The position numbers were made by a program, and so were the translations under genes. A stretch of 64,000 nt of DNA from CAWFZT01 sp963820415 (lineage in GTDB: Bacteria > Chloroflexota > Anaerolineae > Anaerolineales > Anaerolineaceae): NCBI GenBank assembly GCA_963820415.1, contig CAWFZT010000005.1, forward strand, positions 186,001-250,000, given 5' to 3'. How positions within the stretch are numbered: position 1 is the stretch's first letter; every line of letters begins with the position of its first letter. The notes beneath the pieces were generated by a model. It did not search any database and was not told where the DNA came from. It worked only from the letters and a program-made list of their open reading frames with translations. Below are positions 8,234 to 16,195 of the stretch, piece by piece.

Positions 8234-9781
8234 GTGAACACAGCCGACCTGGTGATCGGTATCGACAGCAGCACATCTGCCTGTAAGGCGATTGCCTGGG
8301 ACCGCCAGGGCCGTCTGGTAGCCCAGGCGCGCTGCGGCTTGCCTGTATCCACCCCTCATCCCTCCTGGCACGAACAGCCTGCGCAGGCATGGTGGGATGC
8401 CGCAGCACAGACATTGCGCCAGGTGGTAAAGCAGGTAGGCGCCGGGCGCCTGGCAGGTATGTGCATTGCCCACCAGCGAGAGACCTTTGTCCTGGTGGAT
8501 GATTGCGGCCAGGCATTGCGCCCGGCCATCTTGTGGATGGATGAACGTGCCGGCCCGCTCGTGCCTGCCCTGGAACAAAGCTGCGGCAAAGTGCTGTTCC
8601 ACCAGGTAACCGGCAAGCCCCTGACTGGCAACCTGACCTTCAGCAAGATCGCCTGGCTGCAGGAGCATGAACCGGAAGTGTGCGCCAGGGCTAGTAAATA
8701 TCTGGACACCCAGGCTTACCTGGTGCTCTGCCTGACCGGAAAGTACCGCACCGGGTGGGGCAGCGCTGATCCGACCGGCCTGTTCGATATGCGCCGGAAT
8801 GCTTGGGCCGAGAATTTGCTGGAAAAGATTGGGGTTGAGGCAGCCCAAATGCCGGAGCTTTACCCGGCGGGCAGCCTGATCGGCGAGGTTTCTCCAGAAG
8901 CGGCCGCTCTGACCGGCCTTCCGGTAGGTTTACCGGTAGCAGCCGGCCTGGGGGACGGGCAAGCCGGCAGCCTGGGGGCCAATATCACCCGGCCTGGAGA
9001 AGCTTACCTCAGCCTGGGCACCAGCGTCATTTCCGGCACTTATTCCGGCAGCTACCTGACCGGCCTGGCGTTTCGAACCATGTCAGGCGGCATCCCGGGG
9101 AGTTGCCTGCTCGAGACGGTTATCCTGGGCGGCACCTACACAATTTCATGGTTGGTTGAGAAGTTTTCGAGCCTGTTGGAAGGTAAAATGGGCGAAGGCG
9201 GCAGGGCCGAGCAGGTCTTCGAACAGATGGCCAGCCAGACGCCGCCGGGAGCCGATAACTTATTGCTGGTGCCTTACTGGAACAGCGCCATGAACCCCTA
9301 TTGGGATTCGTCTGCCAGCGGGATCGTGGTGGGATGGCGCGGCGTCCATGGACCGGGTCACCTTTACCGGGCCATTTTGGAAGGGATTGCTTTCGAACAG
9401 CGGCTGCACTCCGCCGGCGTGGAGCAGGCGCTGGGGAAGCCGTTGGAGCGGTTTATTGTGATGGGCGGTGGAGCGCACAGCGATCTGTGGTGCCAGATCA
9501 TTGCCGATATCACCGGCAAACCAGTCTACCGCACCTTAAACCTGGAGGCAGCCGCCCTCGGGGCCGGTATACTGGCAGCGGCAGCCGTGGGCTTTTACCC
9601 GGATGTCCTTCAGGCCGTGCAGGGTATGGCGGATATCCAGTCCAGGCCCTTCTTGCCAGATGAAAAACGACAGGCCTTTTACCAACGTCTGTATGAAGAG
9701 GTTTATATCCACCTTTTCCCAGCGCTGCAGCCTTATTTACAGCGCCTGGCATCTCAGGACCTGAAAGGAATGCATGACTGA
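8234..9781 (+). CDS. FGGY-family carbohydrate kinase
   Basis: 515 residues, GTG start 6 bp after the preceding stop. FGGY kinases phosphorylate sugars or polyols with ATP. Visible features are the N-terminal phosphate loop IGIDSSTSACKAIAWD (residues about 8-23), the substrate-loop HQRETFVLVD and WMDERA (about 78-103), the second-domain GLGDGQAGSLGA (about 238-249), LSLGTSVIS, and the C-terminal adenosine motif VMGGGAHSDLWCQIIAD (about 411-427). The overall pattern is nearest to xylulokinase/ribulokinase-type members, but the substrate is not determined by sequence. Its stop overlaps the start of the phosphatase gene by 8 bp, so the two are translationally coupled. Confidence 0.88.
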   Translation: MNTADLVIGIDSSTSACKAIAWDRQGRLVAQARCGLPVSTPHPSWHEQPAQAWWDAAAQTLRQVVKQVGAGRLAGMCIAHQRETFVLVDDCGQALRPAILWMDERAGPLVPALEQSCGKVLFHQVTGKPLTGNLTFSKIAWLQEHEPEVCARASKYLDTQAYLVLCLTGKYRTGWGSADPTGLFDMRRNAWAENLLEKIGVEAAQMPELYPAGSLIGEVSPEAAALTGLPVGLPVAAGLGDGQAGSLGANITRPGEAYLSLGTSVISGTYSGSYLTGLAFRTMSGGIPGSCLLETVILGGTYTISWLVEKFSSLLEGKMGEGGRAEQVFEQMASQTPPGADNLLLVPYWNSAMNPYWDSSASGIVVGWRGVHGPGHLYRAILEGIAFEQRLHSAGVEQALGKPLERFIVMGGGAHSDLWCQIIADITGKPVYRTLNLEAAALGAGILAAAAVGFYPDVLQAVQGMADIQSRPFLPDEKRQAFYQRLYEEVYIHLFPALQPYLQRLASQDLKGMHD

Positions 9782-10580
9782 GAAATTGGCATTAACGCGT
9801 TGTTTTTTGCTGGATATGGATGGTACCTTTTACCTGGGTGACCAGATCCTGGAAGGTTCGCTGCATTTTATTGACGTGTTGAAGGCTCAGGGGAGGGATT
9901 TCATCTTCCTGACTAACAATTCATCGAAAAACCGCCAGGAATACGTGGCTAAGATTACCCGCTTGGGCCTGCCAATCCCAGAAAGCAAAATGTTTACCTC
10001 GGGGGAAGCCACGGCGTTATCTCTGAAAGCCAGGCGCCCGGATGCGCGCTTGTTCGTGGTGGGAACGCCAGGTCTCGAAGCGGAATTCCGCGCCCACGGT
10101 TTCGACTTGGATGATCACAACCCGGATATCGCCGTCCTCTGTTTTGATACCACCCTGACCTACAACAAGCTGTGGAAGCTGTGCGATTTAGTCCGGGCCG
10201 GAATCCCTTATATCGCCACCCATGGCGATTTGAACTGTCCCACCCCCACTGGCTTCATGCCGGATATTGGGGCAATTATCGCCTTCGTCAACACCTCCAC
10301 CGGGCGCATGCCGGATGAAATTATCGGAAAACCTAACCGTACTATTGTAGAGATGCTGGCTCAAAAGTTGAACCTTCCCATCCATAGCCTGACCATGGTT
10401 GGCGACCGTTTGTATACCGATATTGCCCTGGGAGGTACCACCGGCGTCACGACTGTCCTGGTGTTGAGTGGTGAAACCCGCCTGGAGGACCTACAAGGTT
10501 CGCCCTATCAGCCGGATTACATTTTCGCCGGCCTGGACGCCCTGGCTAATTGGCTGGAAGAGCAAGCGACGAGGGTATAA
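9774..10580 (+). CDS. HAD-IIA family phosphatase (NagD/AraL-like)
   Basis: 268 residues. HAD-superfamily hydrolase with the nucleophile motif FLLDMDGTFYLG (Asp about residue 14), motif II LTNNSS (about 47-52), motif III Lys in IGKPN (about 185) and motif IV MVGDRLYTDIALG (about 206-218). The IIA cap and the LTNNSSKNR wording place it with NagD, AraL and phosphoglycolate phosphatases, which dephosphorylate small sugar or polyol phosphates. It is the last gene of the dehydrogenase-kinase-phosphatase operon. A phosphatase acting on glycerol-1-phosphate or a pentose phosphate would fit the neighbours, but this is inference. Confidence 0.88.
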   Translation: MTEKLALTRCFLLDMDGTFYLGDQILEGSLHFIDVLKAQGRDFIFLTNNSSKNRQEYVAKITRLGLPIPESKMFTSGEATALSLKARRPDARLFVVGTPGLEAEFRAHGFDLDDHNPDIAVLCFDTTLTYNKLWKLCDLVRAGIPYIATHGDLNCPTPTGFMPDIGAIIAFVNTSTGRMPDEIIGKPNRTIVEMLAQKLNLPIHSLTMVGDRLYTDIALGGTTGVTTVLVLSGETRLEDLQGSPYQPDYIFAGLDALANWLEEQATRV

Positions 10581-10581
10581 T
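10576..10581 (+). promoter_or_regulatory. candidate -10 box (GGTATAAT)
   Basis: TATAAT preceded by GG overlaps the stop of the phosphatase gene, 36 bp before the next start. It matches the GGTAWAAT pattern seen upstream of several other genes here. No clear -35. Confidence 0.35.
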
Positions 10582-10616
10582 TGGCAGCATGTTTTGGAAA
10601 TTTCACGGAGGAATAA

Positions 10617-11825
10617 ATGGCGCCTGACCAGCCAGAATCAAGTACGACCCCGGTAAAAGAAAAACCGGTTATACCCCAAAAGCGTAACTCTACTATGCAA
10701 AACGCTCCGGCGGCTGCAGCAAGTTTCCTGCTGGAAGTGATGATCCCAACCGTCGTGGCGCTGATCTTGCTGTACGTTTTGTCCGGCACCGTGAATCTTT
10801 GGTCGCTCGACCATAACCTGGCTCTGATCATTGCGATTGTTTTTCTGGTGGTGGTCTGTTTGATTTTGAGTTATGTGATCGATACATTTCTGCGCGGCGT
10901 TCGCCGTACCCCTCCACTCACCGGTAAGAAAAGAGCAGCCCAGTACCGGTTGCGCCTGGTCAAATATGTGCTGGGCGGTTTGATCATCCCCCTCGGCCTG
11001 ATGGCGGCGGCCAATTTTTCTCAGCTTCCTGGGGGCGGATCGCTGATGGATTATTACATCCGCACCATTCAAAACCGGCTGACAACCACCCCGACCAGCC
11101 AGATCGGGGATGCGGTTCTCAGCTCTGACAATCCCGCTACCAAAATCCAGGGCATGAAAGCGCTGGAGGCAATCCATTCCAAGGATGCCCTCGACCAGCT
11201 TCTGCGCTTGCTGAGTACCGACCCAAGTGTGTTGAAAGACGCTGGCGAGTATGAGGCGCTTTCGCAGGCGGTGGCCTTTTACGGGTTGGATGCCAAGCTC
11301 AAGTTGTTGGATATTTTTGGAAAAATCCCACCTTCTGATAGTAAATCATCTACTCTGGGCGGAAATAACCTGTATGCACGTTATTTTTCGCTGCCCTTAA
11401 CCGCCTTGCGTGGCGAAATTAGTGCTCAAACGGTTGACTCAGCCACCCGCCAGGCGCAGTTGGCAAAGGTAGATGGGCTGGTTTCGACCATGAAAACTGA
11501 CCTGGCTGAAATCCAATCCCCTGGAATAGGCGCGGGGTACACGATCCAGGATTTCATCCTGGATACGCTGATGCAGATGGACATGAAAAGCGATGGAGAT
11601 CTGAAAAACTTCGGCAAGCTCACAGCTGCCAACAGCGCCTACTCCGATGACATTCGCGGCAAAGCCATCCTGCTGATCGCCAGGTTTGGAGAAAAAGTCG
11701 ACATGGGCTTGCTGTATCCATACCTGGACGGCAATGACGACTTTTTGAAAGCCAAAGCTTTGGAGGGGATCACCAATCTGCAGTTGAAGAATGCTGGTTC
11801 GGCCAGCGCCACCGTTACTCCGTAG
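10617..11825 (+). CDS. membrane protein with HEAT-like helical repeats, function unknown
   Basis: 402 residues, with GGAGGAATAA directly before the ATG. A short polar N-terminus is followed by three hydrophobic segments (about residues 37-57, 65-88 and 117-137). The rest is a soluble, mostly helical region with units such as NPATKIQGMKALEAIHSKDALDQLL and a C-terminal DIRGKAILLIARFGEKVDMG stretch, each resembling a HEAT-type helix pair. The C-terminal half contains a Leu-rich IQDFILDTLMQMDM helix. No catalytic motif is visible. It follows the sugar-phosphate operon after 36 bp with its own possible -10 box and converges on the PilZ gene. I do not recognise a named family. Confidence 0.75.
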   Translation: MAPDQPESSTTPVKEKPVIPQKRNSTMQNAPAAAASFLLEVMIPTVVALILLYVLSGTVNLWSLDHNLALIIAIVFLVVVCLILSYVIDTFLRGVRRTPPLTGKKRAAQYRLRLVKYVLGGLIIPLGLMAAANFSQLPGGGSLMDYYIRTIQNRLTTTPTSQIGDAVLSSDNPATKIQGMKALEAIHSKDALDQLLRLLSTDPSVLKDAGEYEALSQAVAFYGLDAKLKLLDIFGKIPPSDSKSSTLGGNNLYARYFSLPLTALRGEISAQTVDSATRQAQLAKVDGLVSTMKTDLAEIQSPGIGAGYTIQDFILDTLMQMDMKSDGDLKNFGKLTAANSAYSDDIRGKAILLIARFGEKVDMGLLYPYLDGNDDFLKAKALEGITNLQLKNAGSASATVTP

Positions 11826-11858
11826 ATTGGCTATCTCTTCAAGGATGCTGAAACAGGT

Positions 11859-12599
11859 CTAAAAATACAGGTTTACCGCGGTTGAGTACCGGTTTTCTTC
11901 GAACGAATTTCTTTCCAATTCCTCGAGGATCTCATTTTTACGCCAAAGGATGTAACGCTTCAGCCAGCGCTTTTTACTGACGCTGGGTAGGATGTGCACG
12001 CCGATCCTCACCAGGGTATCCCCAAGCAGGTGCAGGTTGGCGATCACGCCGCACACCACTATGCGCCTGTGTTCCTGGGGAAGCTCGAAATCGAGCAGCA
12101 CCCGCTGCTGGGGCTCCAGGGGTAGCCCTCTTTCGATCGCCTTGTATGCCAGCAGGCCGGCGCCATTCAGCGAAAGGTTTTCCATGCAGGCCCGGTAGGT
12201 CATCGAAGCAGAACGGACGTCAACCATGATGGGGTCTTTGGGTTCCACGCGCATATCGCTTCGCTCTTTCCAGGGAGTGTCCAGGTAAACTAACTCAGAC
12301 AACCTCAACCGGCCGGTAGGGAGATTAATTTCGACGAGTTTTGCCACCAGGGTTTGCGTTATTTCCTGGCTGTGCAGGAAAATGAAATCCCCGATCAGGA
12401 AGTTGCCCCCTAGATTGGGAGCCTGGATGGTGATCTGACCTTCCTGGATATCCAGGATCTGCAGTTCTTGAGGTAATGCCAAACCCTTATAAGGCAGAGA
12501 TAGGTATAAAGGCAGCTTTTTTTCGGCTAAGCGGGTAAGTACATCAAATGCGTCAATACTGGGAACGATCTGATTTCTGTCCATATCCCGATAATCCAT
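11859..12599 (-). CDS. PilZ-domain protein (YcgR-like), probable cyclic di-GMP receptor
   Basis: 246 residues. The N-terminal half (about 1-110) resembles the YcgR-type flagellar brake N-domain. The C-terminal half is PilZ: the cyclic-di-GMP-binding RxxxR motif is present as RSDMR (about residues 113-117) and the NxSxxG motif as NLSLNGAG (about 141-148). PilZ proteins bind c-di-GMP and alter motility, secretion or polysaccharide export. It lies 137 bp downstream of a large GGDEF cyclase on the same strand, a plausible make-and-sense pair. The C-terminal tail is basic (KKRWLKRYILWRK). Confidence 0.82.
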   Translation of the reverse strand: MDYRDMDRNQIVPSIDAFDVLTRLAEKKLPLYLSLPYKGLALPQELQILDIQEGQITIQAPNLGGNFLIGDFIFLHSQEITQTLVAKLVEINLPTGRLRLSELVYLDTPWKERSDMRVEPKDPIMVDVRSASMTYRACMENLSLNGAGLLAYKAIERGLPLEPQQRVLLDFELPQEHRRIVVCGVIANLHLLGDTLVRIGVHILPSVSKKRWLKRYILWRKNEILEELERNSFEENRYSTAVNLYF

Positions 12600-12736
12600 T
12601 TGTAAAAATGGACCATAACATAAATATTTTCAAAACCCTATTACTGCGACCCGGCCGAATACACCATTTGTGAGATCACTTAGACTATAGCACGGTCAGG
12701 CATGCCCTTGTATTAATTGAATATAAATGTGGTTTT

Positions 12737-15229
12737 TTATTTGCGGCGTTTATGTTTATGCTGGTACATCTGGGCGTCAGCCCGGGCTAAAAGCTCGTCC
12801 AGATTGATCGGTCCGCCGGGCAGCCAGGCGGATGTACCGATGCTCAAGGAAATATGGTAAGGTTTGGCGCCAGAGTTATTCAGGTCGGCCATCTTTTTAC
12901 GCAACCGGTTGATCAGGACGGTTGCATCTGCCCCGTTGGCATTGATTGCCAACACAACAAACTCGTCGCCGCCGATGCGGGCGATAATGTCAGAGCTGCG
13001 AAAACTCTGTTTTAACAGGTTAGCTACGTCGATCAGCGCTAAATCCCCCTGCAGGTGACCAAATTCATCGTTAATCTGTTTCAGCTTGTCCATGTCCATG
13101 AACACGAGCAGGATGGAATGATTTAACCTGCTCGCCAGTTTGATCTGCTGTTCGGCCAGGGTAAAGAACCCGCGCCGGTTGTAAAGGCCGGTCAGGTCAT
13201 CGATAATCGCCAAAGTCTGGATCTGGCTAAAAAGACGTGAATTTTCAATGGCGACTGCAACCTGATTGGCAAACACCTGGAAGGTTGGTACATCTTTGGA
13301 CTGCAAATCATTACCCCACAATCCTATCATCCCCAGGACCTGTTCTTTGATGACCATGGGAAGGAAAATACCGCTGGTGGATTTCGTGATGTACATCAAA
13401 TCCAATGCTTGCTGGTGAACAGATTCAGAGGCTTCAGGTAAATTCGCTGCCAGGAAATCAAACAGGTTTTCCACATACAGGGGAGCTTTTTCTTTAATCA
13501 CTTTATCAACTGGCCACAGGTTTTCCGGCATTTGATATTGATCAAGTTCCAGGCCTGTCCTGAGAGTGAATTCCTTCAATTGCTGAGAGGCGATGGAAGT
13601 ATATTCCACGTTCAAATCTCTGGTTAATGGATTGAAGAGGGCAATCTGGATAGTGATATCCAGACGATCTAGCTCAGCGCCGACAGTGGACATGATGTCG
13701 CGTGGATCGAGTTCCGATTCGAGGTGAGCGGCTACCTGGCTGAGCGCGCCGATCAGGGCGTTGGAACGCGCCAACTCACGGCTGCGCTGCCTTTCAGCCT
13801 GCAGCAGGTGCGCCTTGGCTACTGCCAGGGCTACCTGGTTGGCTGCCTGTTCGCATAATACCATTTCTTCCAGGGCAAACGGGTGGGGTGAATTAAATAC
13901 AGCCAGCACTGCTCCCAGCTTCCGGCCGTCAACAATCAGCGGCAGGCCCAGCAAAGTCTGCTGTGGAAACAGCGCCGCCAGCCTGGGGCTCAGGTAAGGG
14001 GAAGTGTCTGCCTTATCGACAATGATGGGATACCCTTCCTGGAGTACTGCACCGGTCAGGGTGGTTTCCCCCGGTTCGAACTCCAGGGAATTGACCATCG
14101 GTTTCAGGAAACCATGGGCGACACCCAGCCTGGTCTGCTGGCGAATGTCATCCCACAAGGTGATATAAATGCCTTCCGCCCCAATTAATTCGCTGAAACG
14201 GGCCGCGGCTGTCTCCAGCATGAGATGGAAATCAGGCGTGCGGATGGCCGCCTGGGCGATTTCGTTCAGCAACACCATCTGCCTGGCATGCTGTCTGGAA
14301 GCTTCGAATAATCGGGCATTCTGCACGGCATTACTGGCCTGGTCGGCAAACAGGGTAAGCAAGCGGACTTCTTCATCCTCAAACGGTCCGGTGCGGTCAT
14401 TATCGAGGACATCCAGTACCCCAATCACTGCCTGATTTGATTTTAGTGGAACTCCCAGGACGCGGCGAAATTCAGCCAGGTTGTAAATCGCCGCCCGGCC
14501 TTGCCAGGTGTGGTAGTCCTCCACAAAAAACGCCTTACCGGTCTCGACCACCCGGCCGGCCAGGCCTTCTCCTATTTGTAAAGTTGCCCCAATTAGAGTA
14601 TCCGGTAATTCATATCCTGCGACCAGTTGCAGATGCTGGTGATCTGGGGCGACCAGGTACAGCCCGCCCATCGGCATCCCCAACAAACGCGCCGCCCTTT
14701 CGACAATTGAATGGAGGACGACCTGCAGGTCAAGTTGGGCGGACATTTCCAACGAGGTTGCGAACAGAGCGTCCATCTCCCGAACGTGACGCTGCAGGGT
14801 GGCTTCCCAGCGTTGCCGTTCGACGGCATACCGGAGGGCGCGCCCCAGCAAGGCGCTGGAAATCTGCCCCTTAATCAGGAAATCCTGCGCGCCTGCCTGC
14901 GTGACCTTTAATGCCAGTTCCTCGTCATCGATCCCGGACTGCACGATAATGGGCAGGTGGGTTGCGGCGCGCATTGTGATGAGCGCGTCCAGGTCTTTGC
15001 TGTCTGGTAAGGCCAGGTCGAGCAGGATGACGTCGAAAGGCGAGCCGTTCCTCGTTCTATCCTGGGAGAGGTATTCCAGGCCTGCTTTCAGTCGATTAAC
15101 GTGGGTCAGTTCGAAGCGAAAATCCTTTACTTCACCCAGGTATTCGCGGATCAGGCGGGCATCTGAGGGATTATCATCTACCAGCAGGATGTGCATTCTA
15201 TCGACCATGGGACTACCTTTATGGCTCAT
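12737..15229 (-). CDS. response-regulator/GAF/GGDEF diguanylate cyclase
   Basis: 830 residues from the ATG at 15229; an ATG at 15208 with AAAGGTAG just before it is an equally good or better start, because a repeat element begins at 15231. Domain order: receiver (about 8-125; acidic LLVDDN, phospho-acceptor Asp in VILLDLALPD, Lys in DFLIKGQ), three GAF-type sensory domains (about 165-310, 325-470 and 490-655), and a C-terminal GGDEF domain with an intact RIGGDEFVVL active site (about residue 751) and DDLTGLYNRRGFF before it. It should make c-di-GMP from GTP in response to phosphorylation and GAF ligands. No EAL domain is present. Confidence 0.92.
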   Translation of the reverse strand: MSHKGSPMVDRMHILLVDDNPSDARLIREYLGEVKDFRFELTHVNRLKAGLEYLSQDRTRNGSPFDVILLDLALPDSKDLDALITMRAATHLPIIVQSGIDDEELALKVTQAGAQDFLIKGQISSALLGRALRYAVERQRWEATLQRHVREMDALFATSLEMSAQLDLQVVLHSIVERAARLLGMPMGGLYLVAPDHQHLQLVAGYELPDTLIGATLQIGEGLAGRVVETGKAFFVEDYHTWQGRAAIYNLAEFRRVLGVPLKSNQAVIGVLDVLDNDRTGPFEDEEVRLLTLFADQASNAVQNARLFEASRQHARQMVLLNEIAQAAIRTPDFHLMLETAAARFSELIGAEGIYITLWDDIRQQTRLGVAHGFLKPMVNSLEFEPGETTLTGAVLQEGYPIIVDKADTSPYLSPRLAALFPQQTLLGLPLIVDGRKLGAVLAVFNSPHPFALEEMVLCEQAANQVALAVAKAHLLQAERQRSRELARSNALIGALSQVAAHLESELDPRDIMSTVGAELDRLDITIQIALFNPLTRDLNVEYTSIASQQLKEFTLRTGLELDQYQMPENLWPVDKVIKEKAPLYVENLFDFLAANLPEASESVHQQALDLMYITKSTSGIFLPMVIKEQVLGMIGLWGNDLQSKDVPTFQVFANQVAVAIENSRLFSQIQTLAIIDDLTGLYNRRGFFTLAEQQIKLASRLNHSILLVFMDMDKLKQINDEFGHLQGDLALIDVANLLKQSFRSSDIIARIGGDEFVVLAINANGADATVLINRLRKKMADLNNSGAKPYHISLSIGTSAWLPGGPINLDELLARADAQMYQHKHKRRK

Positions 15230-15230
15230 C

Positions 15231-15274
15231 GGGAATTTCCGGGCTGGATGAGTTCATCCACGGGAAATCCCAAA
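15231..15274. repeat. short palindromic element, copy E
   Basis: 44 nt running from GGGAAT to CCCAAA, with a perfect inner palindrome TGGATGA-GT-TCATCCA. It aligns without gaps to 49426-49469 (34 of 44 positions identical). Its outer ends (GGGATTTCCCGTGG on the other strand) match the flanks of the longer elements at 36137 and 49237. Confidence 0.65.
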
Positions 15275-15299
15275 CATCCACCTTTATTGTACAGCATTT

Positions 15300-16133
15300 C
15301 TAAAGACTTTCGCCGCAACTTCCGGCGACGCAGCGCAGATAATTCACCGCCAGGTCATATTCTTGCTCAGTTTCCAGATGCTCTACCATCAGCGGGAGAT
15401 TGGGGTTCACCTGGTTGGCTGCCCGCAAGAATGCCGGGTAATCCAGTTCTCCCAGCCCGGAGCGTACCTCTTCCAGGTGGACAGTCAGGCTGGCTCTCAG
15501 CCGCACATCTTTGGCATGACAGCTTTTAATGAAAGGCCCCAACTTTTCGAAGAATTCCTGAATAAGGCGGGCGTTGCCATAATATCGCTGTGGGCTGCAG
15601 ATCAGGTTAGCCGGGTCGAAATGGACGGCGAACTGGGCACGGTCAACGGCCTGGATCAGAGCAAGATAGCTGTCCGTCGAATCCGGATACATCCAGGGCA
15701 TTGTTTCGAGGGTATAAAAGGTACGCCTGGGACGCACGGCATCGATGATTTTTCGCACCGATTCGACAATTTGTTCGAAAGTTTCCTGGGTTAGATTGAG
15801 CGGGTGCGGGCCATCCCAGCGTTCGCTGCGCGAACCGGATATATTCACGCAGCATTGGGCGCCGATTTCATCTGCAAGGGAAAGCTGCTGCTGGCAGTGC
15901 TGGAGCGCCGCCTGACGGGTAGTCTCATCCGGGCTCAAGGGATTGGACCAGGCGCCAACTTCGGCAATCAGGATGTCAGCCCGGCTGGCGGCCTGCGCAT
16001 ATGCCTGGATGAGCTGAGGGGAATCTTGAAAACTGGCCGGGCAGTAGGCGGCGCGATAGCCGTGATCCTGTAAAGTTTTGATCCACCTATCTGGTTTAAG
16101 TTGGTAGGGAAATACGGAGCCACCGAGACGCAT
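15300..16133 (-). CDS. sugar phosphate isomerase/epimerase-like TIM-barrel protein
   Basis: 277 residues of the xylose-isomerase-like TIM barrel (AP endonuclease 2 superfamily). Metal-ligand positions typical of the fold are visible: Glu in YTLETMPWM (about 140), Asp and His in FAVHFDPANLI (about 170), His in IKSCHAKDVRL (about 208) and Glu in LMVEHLETEQEY near the C-terminus. Such enzymes isomerise or epimerise keto-sugars, inositols or related polyols using a divalent metal. Specificity cannot be read. The gene is followed on the same strand by the large cyclase gene after a 70-bp gap that contains a repeat element, so co-transcription is doubtful. Confidence 0.82.
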   Translation of the reverse strand: MRLGGSVFPYQLKPDRWIKTLQDHGYRAAYCPASFQDSPQLIQAYAQAASRADILIAEVGAWSNPLSPDETTRQAALQHCQQQLSLADEIGAQCCVNISGSRSERWDGPHPLNLTQETFEQIVESVRKIIDAVRPRRTFYTLETMPWMYPDSTDSYLALIQAVDRAQFAVHFDPANLICSPQRYYGNARLIQEFFEKLGPFIKSCHAKDVRLRASLTVHLEEVRSGLGELDYPAFLRAANQVNPNLPLMVEHLETEQEYDLAVNYLRCVAGSCGESL

Positions 16134-16195
16134 AAATACCTCAATGAATAAAGGATGAAATGAGCAGCATTGGCCGGAGGGAACGTGCGAGTTGT

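Noticed and set aside
8171..8848. 225-codon minus-strand frame over the dehydrogenase/kinase junction
   Set aside because: Antisense of two well-supported genes; no recognisable protein.
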